Shown here: piece by piece, positions 1 to 8,500 of the stretch
Numbering within the stretch: position 1 is the stretch's first letter
Layout: each line of letters begins with the position of its first letter
From: Streptococcus mitis
GTDB taxonomy: Bacteria; Bacillota; Bacilli; Lactobacillales; Streptococcaceae
NCBI RefSeq assembly: GCF_005844455.1
Contig: NZ_SPGF01000015.1
Span: 1 to 39,709, forward strand
DNA length: 39,709 nucleotides
Direction of reading: 5' to 3'
Made by a program: the position numbers and the translations under genes
Notes under the pieces: model-generated
Told to the model about the DNA's origin: nothing
The model's input: only the letters and a program-made list of their open reading frames with translations
Databases searched by the model: none

Positions 1-239
1 GCATCTTGAAATTTCACGAAAATACCTTTATCCCTGCTAAACGTTCTAGAAATCACCCCTTAACCCAAGAGGATAAGTAGTTGAATCGCGAGATAGCTAA
101 AATGCGTATTGGAGTTGAGCACTTTAATGCCAAATTTAAAACCTTTCAAATCATGGCACAGCCCTATCGTAATCGTAGAAAACGGTTTGAATTAAGAGCT
201 GAGTTGATTTGTGGCATCATCAACCACGAGATGATGTAG
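1..239 (+). pseudogene. 3' remnant of an IS5-family (IS1381-like) transposase
   Basis: Reading from base 3, the frame gives the C-terminal part of a DDE transposase: a FHENTFIPAKRSRNHPLT stretch, then REIAKMRIGVEHFNAKFK and a C-terminal RRKRFELRAELICGII. This resembles the end of IS5-family transposases of the IS1381 type found in streptococci. The frame is broken by TAG at 78-80 and stops at 237-239. The 5' part lies outside the window or is lost. The family call is from memory of the motif pattern. The small minus-strand gene that follows shares its end with this remnant, so the element may have landed in that gene's 3' end. Confidence 0.75.
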
Positions 240-395
240 TTACCGAACAAGTCTATTTGCTTCTGCTCGTATTTGATGCTCAGTTTGCTTTGAAACGGAT
301 TGTGAGCCAATCGTATAGCCAATCATGACCATAAAACTTACTGCGACTAAACCTCCTACTCCAATCAGAAATCTAGCCTTTACTTTATTTAACAT
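240..395 (-). CDS. Small single-pass membrane protein, possibly truncated
   Basis: This is a 51-codon frame beginning MLNKVKARFLIGVGGLV. A good Shine-Dalgarno (AAAGGAGAAAGCC before ATG) supports translation. Residues 8-30 form one hydrophobic segment (FLIGVGGLVAVSFMVMIGYTIG), followed by a charged tail. The positive residues before the membrane segment suggest that the N-terminus is inside. The stop codon lies at the edge of the IS remnant (238-242 region), so the original protein may have been longer. I do not recognise the family. Its orientation matches the ICE core genes further right, but the divergent 780-residue gene separates it from them. Confidence 0.5.
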   Translation of the reverse strand: MLNKVKARFLIGVGGLVAVSFMVMIGYTIGSQSVSKQTEHQIRAEANRLVR

Positions 396-490
396 GGCTT
401 TCTCCTTTTTTCACAAGATAGCAACATCATAACAAGATTACCTTGGAAAAGTTATCACAAAAATATCGTAAGAATCATTATAATTTATGA

Positions 491-523
491 TATACTAGTG
501 ATAATAAATAGTTATCGGTAGGA
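491..523 (+). promoter_or_regulatory. Promoter and leader of the 780-residue gene
   Basis: TATACT at 491-496 is a good -10 hexamer. No strong -35 is seen 17 bp upstream. The transcribed leader would then run through the 28-bp repeat (496-523), whose end (TAGGA at 519-523) supplies the ribosome binding site nine bases before ATG 533. The upstream stretch 396-490 is AT-rich and otherwise empty. Confidence 0.45.
496..523 (+). repeat. Left copy of a 28-bp perfect inverted repeat
   Basis: This 28-bp sequence matches the reverse complement of 3884-3911 without a mismatch. Inside it, AGTGATAA (497-504) and TTATCGGT (512-519) form an imperfect inverted pair around the 7-bp centre TAAATAG (505-511). 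That is the architecture of a tyrosine-recombinase core site. It lies in the 5' leader of the gene starting at 533. Confidence 0.85.
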
Positions 524-532
524 ATTTTAATT

Positions 533-2875
533 ATGTCTCACTGGAATCAATTTTTAACAGAAATTACTAATTCAATTATTCAAACTCATACAGCTCGAGA
601 GTCACTTTCACTGTATGTTCCATTCGAAGATTCCTTATCAAAATCTTTAGCATTTGATAAAATCTCTCAAGAGCTATCAAAAATAGGAATTAATGGAAAT
701 GGAACAGAATTATATAGTGATTTTGGAGATAACGACATTACAGACGAGTATAAACTTTCCTTTGCAGAAAAATTTTTCAAACCTATTTCAATGTCTATTA
801 ATAACTCGATACCAGGATTTGGAACAGCTGGTATATCATTAAAATATGATTCAATTGAGATAGAGAGGAAAATATTAAATAACAGCAACAACTACAGATT
901 AATATTTCTAATCCAACATTGGGAGTGGCTGGGGAATGAACTAAAATTATTTTTTATACGCCTTATTAATAATATCTCCTCTTATGAAAAGAAATATAAT
1001 AAATCAATTATTATTGTAGTGGGAGGCATGGATTTAAAAAATAGCGACATTAACTTTTCAAAAAACTTTGATATTCATCATTTTGAATTAAATGATTTAA
1101 AAAATACTCTAGGTAATATTCTACAGACTTCAAATATATCTGATGATTTAGTAGATACACTGTATCCTCTAACCAAAGGGAATCTAGAAAAAATTTATAA
1201 TTTTATTTCACTATCACATAATAATTCTAAGATTGAAAAGTTATTAGATGATTTGTTAAATACGATTGAGACGGACTTTAGAGAGAATAAAATTGATATT
1301 GATTTCATTTATCAGCTATCTGTCCTTCCTGAATATTTCAACCCATATGATGCTGAAGAATATTTCAATTTAAAAACATTTCAAATTGAAAAAGCTATTG
1401 ATATCTTAAAAAAATTACTAGTCCTAATCCCTGTAAAAAATAGAACAAATTTTTATAGTTTGATATTAATTATGAAAGATAAGCTTCTTTTAACGGTTGA
1501 AAAAGGACAAAAAGAAATCTATAGACGGTACTATCATTATCTATGCGGTAAGGAGCCATTTAATTACAGACTAAAGATAGAAATTTTAGCAAGACTTAAG
1601 GAAAGTCAAGAATATTTGCTATCACTATACTTACTCTGGTATGAATATTTATTGAATCAAAATGAGATATTAGAAAGTGAAAAAAATAGTTTAAACAGGC
1701 TTGAATTTCTCACTGAAGAGACTAAATCAATATTTTTAAAATGTATTGAATACAAATATACAGATGGTGCCAACTCCCTTTATAAAGAAATCTTACCCGA
1801 AAGTTCTTTACTATCTTCAATATTATTAAAAAATGATATCAATTTTCAGGGAAATACATCACAAGGTTCTTCTTTTCATTCACTTTGTGAGACACTTTAC
1901 GACAATATATTATCCGAAAGTGACAAAGATGTCATTATTGAGCCTGTTCACTATCTTTCATGTATTTATATGCTACTACCTCATTTAATAGATAAATTTA
2001 ATGAAATTGATAAATTTCAAGTTTTAAATGAAGATATCGTAAATAAATTTTATACAACAAAAGATATTGAGCAAAGTGCACAATATCTTAAAAATATCTA
2101 TTTAAGAAAAAGTTTTTTATACAAGGATAACGATAGATCAATCGATGATGCAAACAAAGCTTTAAAATTTTTTAACAATCTTGATGATAAAATTGAACAG
2201 TATTACACACTTGGTAGTCTTCTAGGATTATTACTTGTTTCTTCTGACTATGAGCGAGCAAATCAAGTGAAACAAGAAATAGAATCATTATCAGATAAAT
2301 ATAATCTCCCACTATACTGGAAATCAAAAAATAATTTTATTGTACTAGACTTTCTTTCAGGCTTGGAAGAAGAATTTGATTATTGGAAATCTCAATTTGA
2401 AAGCATTCTTGCTGAATATGATTTAAATGATGTGAGTAAACACTTAATATATACAAATCTATGTTCAATCTCTCTGTATTTTTCTAAAACAGAAGAGTAC
2501 AAATGCTATAAAACGAGACTTGAAGAATTGATGGAAGTTGATGATTTAGCTGATGTCAATGATACTTCAATAGATGACTTTTACCGCTATTTTTTCGGGT
2601 GGTTTGAGTTTTGTAAATCATTGCTAGAGAATAGTCACCAGCTTGCTAAAAATAAATATTTACAATTACAAGATTTTTATCCAATAATCTTTAAATCAGA
2701 GAAAAAAATGCTGATTGAAAAACATCGCCGCTATGGAAGAATTTTTGAATCGGATGTAAAAACAGGAAAGGAATTTTCTGAATTTCTATCACAATCTAAG
2801 TTCTCTTCAAAGGAGTGGACTTACTATCGAATGGGGCTTATGCTGACTGATATACAGTATACTAGTGCATTATAA
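533..2875 (+). CDS. Large AAA/STAND-like protein with degenerate P-loop and helical-repeat C-terminus
   Basis: The 780-residue protein has an N-terminal layout like an AAA or STAND nucleotide-binding domain. The P-loop position reads YVPFEDSLSKSL (residues 28-39): the K-S pair (37-38) is kept but the glycines are gone. The Walker B strand reads YRLIFLIQHWEWL, with no acidic residue directly after the strand. A sensor-like strand (KSIIIVVGGMDL) and a lid-like segment (FELNDLKNTLGNI, then LTKGNLEKIYNFI) follow. The rest is AT-rich, leucine-rich and all-helical, like TPR repeats. It converges on an ATP-grasp gene, and the two share TTATAA as overlapping stop codons (2870-2875). I do not recognise a named family. 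A role as a sensor or scaffold in a defence or modification pair is inference. No transmembrane segment or signal peptide is apparent. Confidence 0.75.
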   Translation: MSHWNQFLTEITNSIIQTHTARESLSLYVPFEDSLSKSLAFDKISQELSKIGINGNGTELYSDFGDNDITDEYKLSFAEKFFKPISMSINNSIPGFGTAGISLKYDSIEIERKILNNSNNYRLIFLIQHWEWLGNELKLFFIRLINNISSYEKKYNKSIIIVVGGMDLKNSDINFSKNFDIHHFELNDLKNTLGNILQTSNISDDLVDTLYPLTKGNLEKIYNFISLSHNNSKIEKLLDDLLNTIETDFRENKIDIDFIYQLSVLPEYFNPYDAEEYFNLKTFQIEKAIDILKKLLVLIPVKNRTNFYSLILIMKDKLLLTVEKGQKEIYRRYYHYLCGKEPFNYRLKIEILARLKESQEYLLSLYLLWYEYLLNQNEILESEKNSLNRLEFLTEETKSIFLKCIEYKYTDGANSLYKEILPESSLLSSILLKNDINFQGNTSQGSSFHSLCETLYDNILSESDKDVIIEPVHYLSCIYMLLPHLIDKFNEIDKFQVLNEDIVNKFYTTKDIEQSAQYLKNIYLRKSFLYKDNDRSIDDANKALKFFNNLDDKIEQYYTLGSLLGLLLVSSDYERANQVKQEIESLSDKYNLPLYWKSKNNFIVLDFLSGLEEEFDYWKSQFESILAEYDLNDVSKHLIYTNLCSISLYFSKTEEYKCYKTRLEELMEVDDLADVNDTSIDDFYRYFFGWFEFCKSLLENSHQLAKNKYLQLQDFYPIIFKSEKKMLIEKHRRYGRIFESDVKTGKEFSEFLSQSKFSSKEWTYYRMGLMLTDIQYTSAL

Positions 2876-3868
2876 ACTACTTAGTATTACTAGTTTGTGA
2901 ACATCGGTCATTGTAAATCCATATTGTTCGAAGTTATAATTAAATGAACTATGGTCAGTTGTGTAAGGCATTGTTGCAATATCGAATACAAAATAACTCC
3001 CATCTGACTTTATTCTAAAATCAACTCGTCCGTAAGTCGTTATACCTAAATACTTGGCGAGTTTTTTTGTTGCCTTTTTTAATTCCGTACATATTTGCTG
3101 ATTTTCTAACATTTCAAATGAATAGCTATTACTATCAGATAGTTCGCTTGTCAAAATTTCTGAAGAAGATACGATTTTTACTGGATTTAATACAAGATAC
3201 TCTCCTTTAATATTAAAAAATGGGACTTCAACTTCAATTCCTGAAATATACTCTTGCAAAAGAAAATCTGTTTTTCCAATATTTTTCCACTCAAAATTAT
3301 CTACGATTGAATCATTGGAAAGATTAATACTTGCTGATTCTGAAATCTCTTTTCTAATATATTTTTGAGTTTCAAAAGGCTCACCTAATACTTCGCCACC
3401 TTTTATACAAACCGTTTTAGGTGTTGGAATATTAAACCTATCTGCAACAGCTCCCCAAATAAATTTATTACGACATAATGAAACCGTTAGCGCATTGGAA
3501 CCTGTATAATCAATACCAAAATAGTCACAAAAAGATGGAATCAACGATTTTTTTCCTTCTTTTCGTCCATCTCTAGCCAAATTATAAACTAATAATGTTT
3601 CTTTTGATAAGTATGAATAGTGTTTTAATATATATTCTACGAAATCTATTTCAGTGTAAAAAACATTCAAACATAATCCAGTTTTTAACAATGCTGAGGC
3701 TATCTCCTCAAATTCTGATAGCGAAAAAAATTCACTATCAGATGCATGTTCAATTGTATAATAAGACATTTTTTTAGTTTGCATTTGCAAATTGGCAACC
3801 AAAAATAGATTAGTTTTTTTGCATTCTTTGTCAAATTTTTCAAGGTAAGATTTTATTAACTTTTTCAC
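2870..3868 (-). CDS. ATP-grasp protein related to D-Ala-D-Ala ligases
   Basis: The 332-residue protein begins with GTG, with GGAG eight bases upstream. The middle matches the Ddl-type N-domain boundary (GIDYTGSNALTVSLCRNKF, where Ddl enzymes have PYTGS and the lysine of the first ATP-grasp strand). LLQEYISGIEVEVPF is the usual strand before the adenine pocket. YGRVDFRIKSDGSYFVFDIA is the metal-binding end. Ddl enzymes bind Mg with D, E and N. Here the D of RVDF is kept, but the E-x-N pair reads D-I-A (FDIATMPYTTDHSSF). Activity is therefore uncertain, and D-Ala-D-Ala is unlikely to be the product. It shares its 28-bp leader with the convergent gene at 533 and overlaps its stop by six bases. 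The actual substrate is unknown; peptide or amino-acid ligation is the family expectation. Confidence 0.8.
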   Translation of the reverse strand: MKKLIKSYLEKFDKECKKTNLFLVANLQMQTKKMSYYTIEHASDSEFFSLSEFEEIASALLKTGLCLNVFYTEIDFVEYILKHYSYLSKETLLVYNLARDGRKEGKKSLIPSFCDYFGIDYTGSNALTVSLCRNKFIWGAVADRFNIPTPKTVCIKGGEVLGEPFETQKYIRKEISESASINLSNDSIVDNFEWKNIGKTDFLLQEYISGIEVEVPFFNIKGEYLVLNPVKIVSSSEILTSELSDSNSYSFEMLENQQICTELKKATKKLAKYLGITTYGRVDFRIKSDGSYFVFDIATMPYTTDHSSFNYNFEQYGFTMTDVHKLVILSSL

Positions 3869-3883
3869 TATAGAACTCCTTTC

Positions 3884-3911
3884 TCCTACCGATAACTATT
3901 TATTATCACTA
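3884..3911 (-). repeat. Right copy of the 28-bp perfect inverted repeat
   Basis: This is the exact reverse complement of 496-523. It lies in the 5' leader of the ATP-grasp gene and begins 56 bp upstream of the tyrosine recombinase start codon. A position next to the int gene is typical of an attachment or inversion site. Confidence 0.85.
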
Positions 3912-3938
3912 TACAAAGTGTATAAATCAGTCTATAAT
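3910..3938 (+). promoter_or_regulatory. Recombinase promoter with overlapping palindromic operator
   Basis: The -35-like TATACA (3910-3915) and -10 TATAAT (3933-3938) are exactly 17 bp apart and face the recombinase gene. The -35 is one arm of a perfect palindrome, TATACAAAGTGTATA (3910-3924). Its other arm gives TATACA on the minus strand, pointing at the ATP-grasp gene. A protein bound here could control both divergent genes. Confidence 0.6.
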
Positions 3939-3966
3939 AGCGTCATTATCATTAAAGGAGACTATC

Positions 3967-4854
3967 ATGGATTATACTATTATTTCTAATTACCTAGATT
4001 ATTGCAAAACTCATAAACGTTTGAGTGCACATACCCTTCGTGCTTATAAAAACGATTTAATGCAATTTTACAATTCAAATAAAGAATGTGTGGTAAGTTA
4101 TATTGAAGGTTTGACACATTCAAACTTAAAAACAAGTACTTTACGACGAAAAATCGCAAGTTTAAAAGTGTTCTATGGCTATCTACAGTCACAAAACATC
4201 ATTGCAGACAATCCTTTTAATCAGTTACGTTTTCAATTTCGAGCAGAAAAAACATTGCCTAAGACAATACCTCATGATAGTTTAAAAATCCTATATACCT
4301 ATCTAAAACAAAAAGTTGTCTCTTCCAAAACTGTTTATCAAAAACAAAAAGCTGAAAGAAATTTGTTAATTATTTCATTATTACTTTCAACTGGTATTCG
4401 GATTTCTGAGCTTTGTCATATTCAAATCAAAGATATTAACCTAACTGAACAAACGCTTCAAATTCTAGGAAAAGGAAAAAAAGAACGCATTATTTTTTTA
4501 GGGGATGAACGGACTTTTCAGTTGCTAAAAGCTTATATCTCTTACTATTGTAGCTATTTAGACGATTATCTATTTCCTGGAAAATCCCCACAAAAACCAC
4601 TGACAGAACAAAGTGTTCGCTTACTTCTGAAAACGGCAAAAGACCAAACCAGACTAACTACAACGATCACACCTCATATGTTTCGTCATAGCTTTGCTAC
4701 GATGTTATTAGATAACGATGTCGATATTCGTTACATCCAGCAGATACTTGGTCATAGTTCTATTTCTATAACTCAGATATATACCCATGTGTCACAGTCT
4801 AAACAAAAAGAAATACTAAGTTCTTATAACCCTATTGCATCTATTTACTTCTAA
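3967..4854 (+). CDS. XerC/XerD-like tyrosine recombinase
   Basis: The 295-residue protein has an N-terminal SAM-like core-binding domain (about 1-95) and a C-terminal catalytic domain. All the catalytic residues are visible: R in STGIRISELC, K in GKGKKERII, the H-x-x-R pair in PHMFRHSFAT, the second H in LGHSSISIT and the tyrosine in QIYTH. The start is supported by AAAGGAG before ATG 3967. Its size is that of Xer or integron-type enzymes and is shorter than typical ICE integrases, which have an arm-binding domain of about 400 residues in total. Being far from the rplL att site, it is unlikely to be the ICE integrase. Its neighbour, a 28-bp repeat with core-site symmetry, is the obvious candidate substrate. 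Confidence 0.9.
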   Translation: MDYTIISNYLDYCKTHKRLSAHTLRAYKNDLMQFYNSNKECVVSYIEGLTHSNLKTSTLRRKIASLKVFYGYLQSQNIIADNPFNQLRFQFRAEKTLPKTIPHDSLKILYTYLKQKVVSSKTVYQKQKAERNLLIISLLLSTGIRISELCHIQIKDINLTEQTLQILGKGKKERIIFLGDERTFQLLKAYISYYCSYLDDYLFPGKSPQKPLTEQSVRLLLKTAKDQTRLTTTITPHMFRHSFATMLLDNDVDIRYIQQILGHSSISITQIYTHVSQSKQKEILSSYNPIASIYF

Positions 4855-4864
4855 AAAATATAAG

Positions 4865-4881
4865 ACTACCTCATTAAGGTA
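4865..4881. terminator. Weak bidirectional terminator hairpin
   Basis: CTACCT-CATTA-AGGTAG lies between the convergent ends of the recombinase (4854) and the membrane gene (4891). It has an AT-rich tail on both sides, with a run of T on the minus strand toward 4853. Confidence 0.4.
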
Positions 4882-4890
4882 GACCTATTT

Positions 4891-5190
4891 TCATGCCATT
4901 CTACTTCTCACAACTTTTGTCACAATACCAAGCGCCAGCAGAATATTAAAGACAATATAGAATCCTGTAAAGCTCCAAATACCATTGGTTGCTAAATCTT
5001 CTGTATAGAGATTTCGTTCTGTGAGGAAGAGGTAAATCCCATAGATTTCTATAAAGACTAATCCACTGATGAGTCCGATAAGAAACAAAGTACCTGAAAC
5101 TTTCACAATCTGATAAAGGACAAGTAAAATCAGTCCTATTGCGGCAACAATCAGAAATACCTGTAACACCTGTTCCACGACTTCTTGCAT
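4891..5190 (-). CDS. Small ICE membrane protein with three or four hydrophobic segments
   Basis: The preferred start is ATG at 5190, preceded by GGGGGGATCGT, giving 99 residues (MQEVVEQVLQVFLIVAAIGL). The longer open frame upstream would overlap the previous gene. Hydrophobic stretches cover about residues 8-27, 33-52 and 70-90. The gene lies 10 bp after the 99-residue soluble gene and ends the operon that begins at 5561. No catalytic motif is visible and I do not recognise a family. Position at the end of the ICE core suggests an accessory transfer or maintenance role. Confidence 0.7.
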   Translation of the reverse strand: MQEVVEQVLQVFLIVAAIGLILLVLYQIVKVSGTLFLIGLISGLVFIEIYGIYLFLTERNLYTEDLATNGIWSFTGFYIVFNILLALGIVTKVVRSRMA

Positions 5191-5200
5191 ACGATCCCCC

Positions 5201-5500
5201 CTATCCCAATTGCTTACGGTAATAGTTAGCTTGTTCCTTGTCGAGTTCATCTAGTTGGGCAACCAAATCAAGGTATTCTTCTTTCGTCACTTCATCCAAG
5301 TCTGGAAAGTCATTCTCACGAGTTGTGATGATGACCTCTAATTGACTAGTGATTTCTTGTTTTGAAAAGCTAACATCAAGGGTTTCATCTTCATACTGTT
5401 CCTTTAAGATTTGGTAGTTGGCTCTGTCTTCTGGGCTTGTAAAGCCTTGTGCCAACCATTCTTCTAGTTGAAAACGCATTTCTTCTATCGTTTGGGCCAT
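5201..5500 (-). CDS. Acidic small ICE protein of unknown function
   Basis: The 99-residue, highly acidic and helical protein begins MAQTIEEMRFQLEEWLAQGF. It has a good ribosome binding site (AAAGGAGAACAGATC before ATG). It contains many E, D and Q residues and no cysteine, membrane segment or known motif. A clear promoter precedes it (5533-5561), and it is followed closely by the small membrane gene, so the two form a short operon downstream of the giant helicase gene. Function unknown. Confidence 0.7.
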   Translation of the reverse strand: MAQTIEEMRFQLEEWLAQGFTSPEDRANYQILKEQYEDETLDVSFSKQEITSQLEVIITTRENDFPDLDEVTKEEYLDLVAQLDELDKEQANYYRKQLG

Positions 5501-5532
5501 GATCTGTTCTCCTTTTGTAATTTCTTAACTTC

Positions 5533-5561
5533 ATTTTACCGCGTTCAAAAATTTTTGTCAG
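5533..5561 (-). promoter_or_regulatory. Sigma-70 type promoter for the two small genes
   Basis: On the minus strand, CTGACA (5556-5561) and TAAAAT (5533-5538) are separated by 17 bp. The promoter lies between the stop of the helicase gene and the start at 5500. Confidence 0.65.
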
Positions 5562-5569
5562 CATTTTTC

Positions 5570-8500
5570 TTAAATCTCAAGAGCTATTTGTTGCTCTTTG
5601 TCTGGTGTTTTATCTTCACTAAACTCGGTCAAAGCTGCATCTATTTCCTCAATCTTTGCCTCTTTTTCAACCAAGGGAGCCAAAACATCATACTTAGCCT
5701 TTACAAGCTGATAATTCTCTTCCTTTGGAAAGGCTTTTTCAACTTCAACTTTCGCTACTTGTAGCTTATCTTTCAAGTCCTTTACCAACTCGTCTGTCTT
5801 TTCTTGATCATCAATAATATGGTCAATTGCATTACTGATACGTTGAATAGTTCCCACGTCTGATTTCAAATCAAGGGAGACTGTATATTGGTTATCACCT
5901 ACAATCATCAAAGAAATAGTCTCTGGCAAGGGCTCACTAGGACCTCGAGTTGTCATTTTTAAATCAAACCCTCTAAATGTGGCAAGTGTTCTGACTTCCT
6001 TAGTTTCTGAGCGGTTATAGGTAATAAGTTTATGCAGGTAGTCCCCTGCTTCAGCACGATTATCCATTACTTGATTGTCAAACTGAATGACAAAGTCCAA
6101 GTGTTTCGTGGCAAGGGACTGAGCAATATCCTTATCATATTGACTCAATCGTTTTTCCATAATAGGGAGGTACTTCTCACAATAGGAAACGGTGTGGCGA
6201 TACTCGTCTTTGGAACGATTAAAGGCTCGCTTTTGATTTTCTAACACTGTTAGTTCATTTTCCAACTCCATTTTGAGTTTGAGATAGGGATTACCAGTCG
6301 CTAAAGCCTTAAAGTCAGAAGCCGTCATGGTTTGTTCGTCTATATCTTCTGCTGCTCGAATAGGTTCTTTAGATGTCATAATTTGTTTAATATAACGCAA
6401 CTTATTTTCCTGTGTTGCCCACAAATAATTATCAAAAGAACCTTTCGTAATATAATGATAAATCTCTACATTTTGGTGCAGATTACCTTGTCTAATCAAA
6501 CGTCCATTGCGTTGCTGGATGTCCGAGGGACGCCAAGGAACATCCAAATGGTGGACAGCTTTCATTCGTGATTGCACGTTTAAACCAGTTCCGCCCTTTT
6601 CCGTTGAAGCCATGAGAATCCGTACTTCTCCGCTATTGACCTTTCTAGACAGTGAGTTTTTCTTTTCATCAGTATTGGCGTCATGGACAAAGGCAATCTG
6701 GTCTTTTGGAATCCCTCGATCCACAAGCAAGTCTTTGAGTTCATTGTAAACATCAAAGCCTTCTTCCTTACTTTTAGGGGTTCCAATATCCGAGAAAATC
6801 ATCTGAGTGGCTTTGTATCCAGCTCCTTCACGGTAAATCCGCTCGACATTATCAACCACTTGAAGGATTTTCTGATTGTCCGATAAAGTATAAGCTGGGT
6901 CAATCAACCGCATATCAATGGCTAATTTTCTGGCTTCCCCAGTGATCTTAAGCATGTTATCAACACTAGGGTCAACGCCGCCTGATTTGATAGCGTCTGA
7001 ACGCTCTACCAGTTCTTCTAAATAGTATTTCTGAGCTTGCGTTAACTCGCTTTCCACCGCAATTATCTTAACTTCTGGTACAGGTAAATCCAACATATCA
7101 GAAGTTTGAATATCGGCAGTTTCCTTGTAGATTCGCATAAGTTCAGGAAGATTGACAAATTTCTTAAACCGTTTCTTGGGTTGATACTTATCTCCTGTGG
7201 GGGCTAACTCCATAGAGTTCTCGATATTTCCGAAAGCTCCAACCCACGAGTCAAAATTGGATACCTGATAACGTTCTAAGACATCTGGCTGAATATAATT
7301 CATCATGGTGTAAAGTTCACTAATGGAGTTGGATACAGGTGTTCCTGTCGCAAAAACGACATTTCTATCTCCATGCTCTGCCTGAACCTGTCTCACCTTC
7401 ATCTCCATATCCACATTCTTCTTAGAAGTGGTATTGGTGATTCCTGCGACATTGCCAAGTCCAGTAATCGGTCTAATATTTTTGAAATGGTGAGCCTCAT
7501 CCACAAAGACGAAATCAATACCTAGATTTTTAAATTCAATAAAGGTATCTCGCTCCAATTTTTGGAGTTCTTCCAATTGATGTTCCAAGCCCTTGATGGA
7601 GCGCTCTGCTTCTTTAACCGTATAGTCACTATCACTTTCTAGCTTAATTTCTCGGAGTTGCTCTAGCTTATCGTGAATATAAGTGACCTGTTTCTCACGA
7701 CTCATCGGTATTTTTTCAAACTGGGAATCCCCAATGACAATAGCATCGTAGTCCCCTGTGATAATGCGAGAGACAAACTGCTTGCGTTTGGCTTTGGCAA
7801 AGTCTTTCTTGGTCGTCACATAGACCTTTTTCGTTGGAAAGAACTTCATGATTTCTTGACCAAACTGGGCGGTCAAACTAGAAGGAACCACATAGAGAGG
7901 TTTATGCACCATACCAAGTTCTTTCAGTTTAAAGCCTGCTCCCAGCATGGTTAAGGTCTTTCCAGAACCGACTTCGTGAGCTAGTAGGGCACGTTTTTCT
8001 TCCACAATCCGTTGAATGGCATTCTTTTGGTGAGGACGTAAGGAGATATTCTGGGCAAGCCCATCGATGGCTAAATTACTGCCATCATAGACCTTGGACA
8101 CTGTTCGATTATAGAGGCCGTTATAGGTGTCTTCAATCATCTGCTGCACTTCTGGGTACCTTGCCACAAAGTCTTGAAACAACTCTTGAATTTGGTTTTC
8201 CTTGGCACGAAGAACTGTTGTTTTCTCCACATCTGTCACATTCTTTTTCTTGTCTCCTTCGACAATTTGTTTTGTGATGGTCGGTTGATTGGAATTAAGG
8301 AGGTTTTCAAAGATTTTTCGACCACTATCATAACGAGAACCTGAAACACCCAGACTTCTATCCGTTGCCGTAGAATAGGTATAGGCAAACTTAGACTGGT
8401 AGGAAATTGTTCCATCAAGAGGACTGACTTCAAGGACTGTCGCTACTTCTTGGCCAGAGAGTTCATAGGCTTTCCCCATAAAGGTTTCTTGGGCAAATTT

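Noticed and set aside
2858..2867. TATACTAGTG near the end of the 780-residue gene as a third copy of the repeat
   Set aside because: Only ten bases match, and the match ends at once; likely chance in AT-rich DNA.
3967..4854. The tyrosine recombinase as the ICE integrase
   Set aside because: It is 34 kb from the rplL att core, is Xer-sized without an arm-binding domain, and is linked to the 28-bp repeats. The real integrase should lie at the other ICE end, outside the window.
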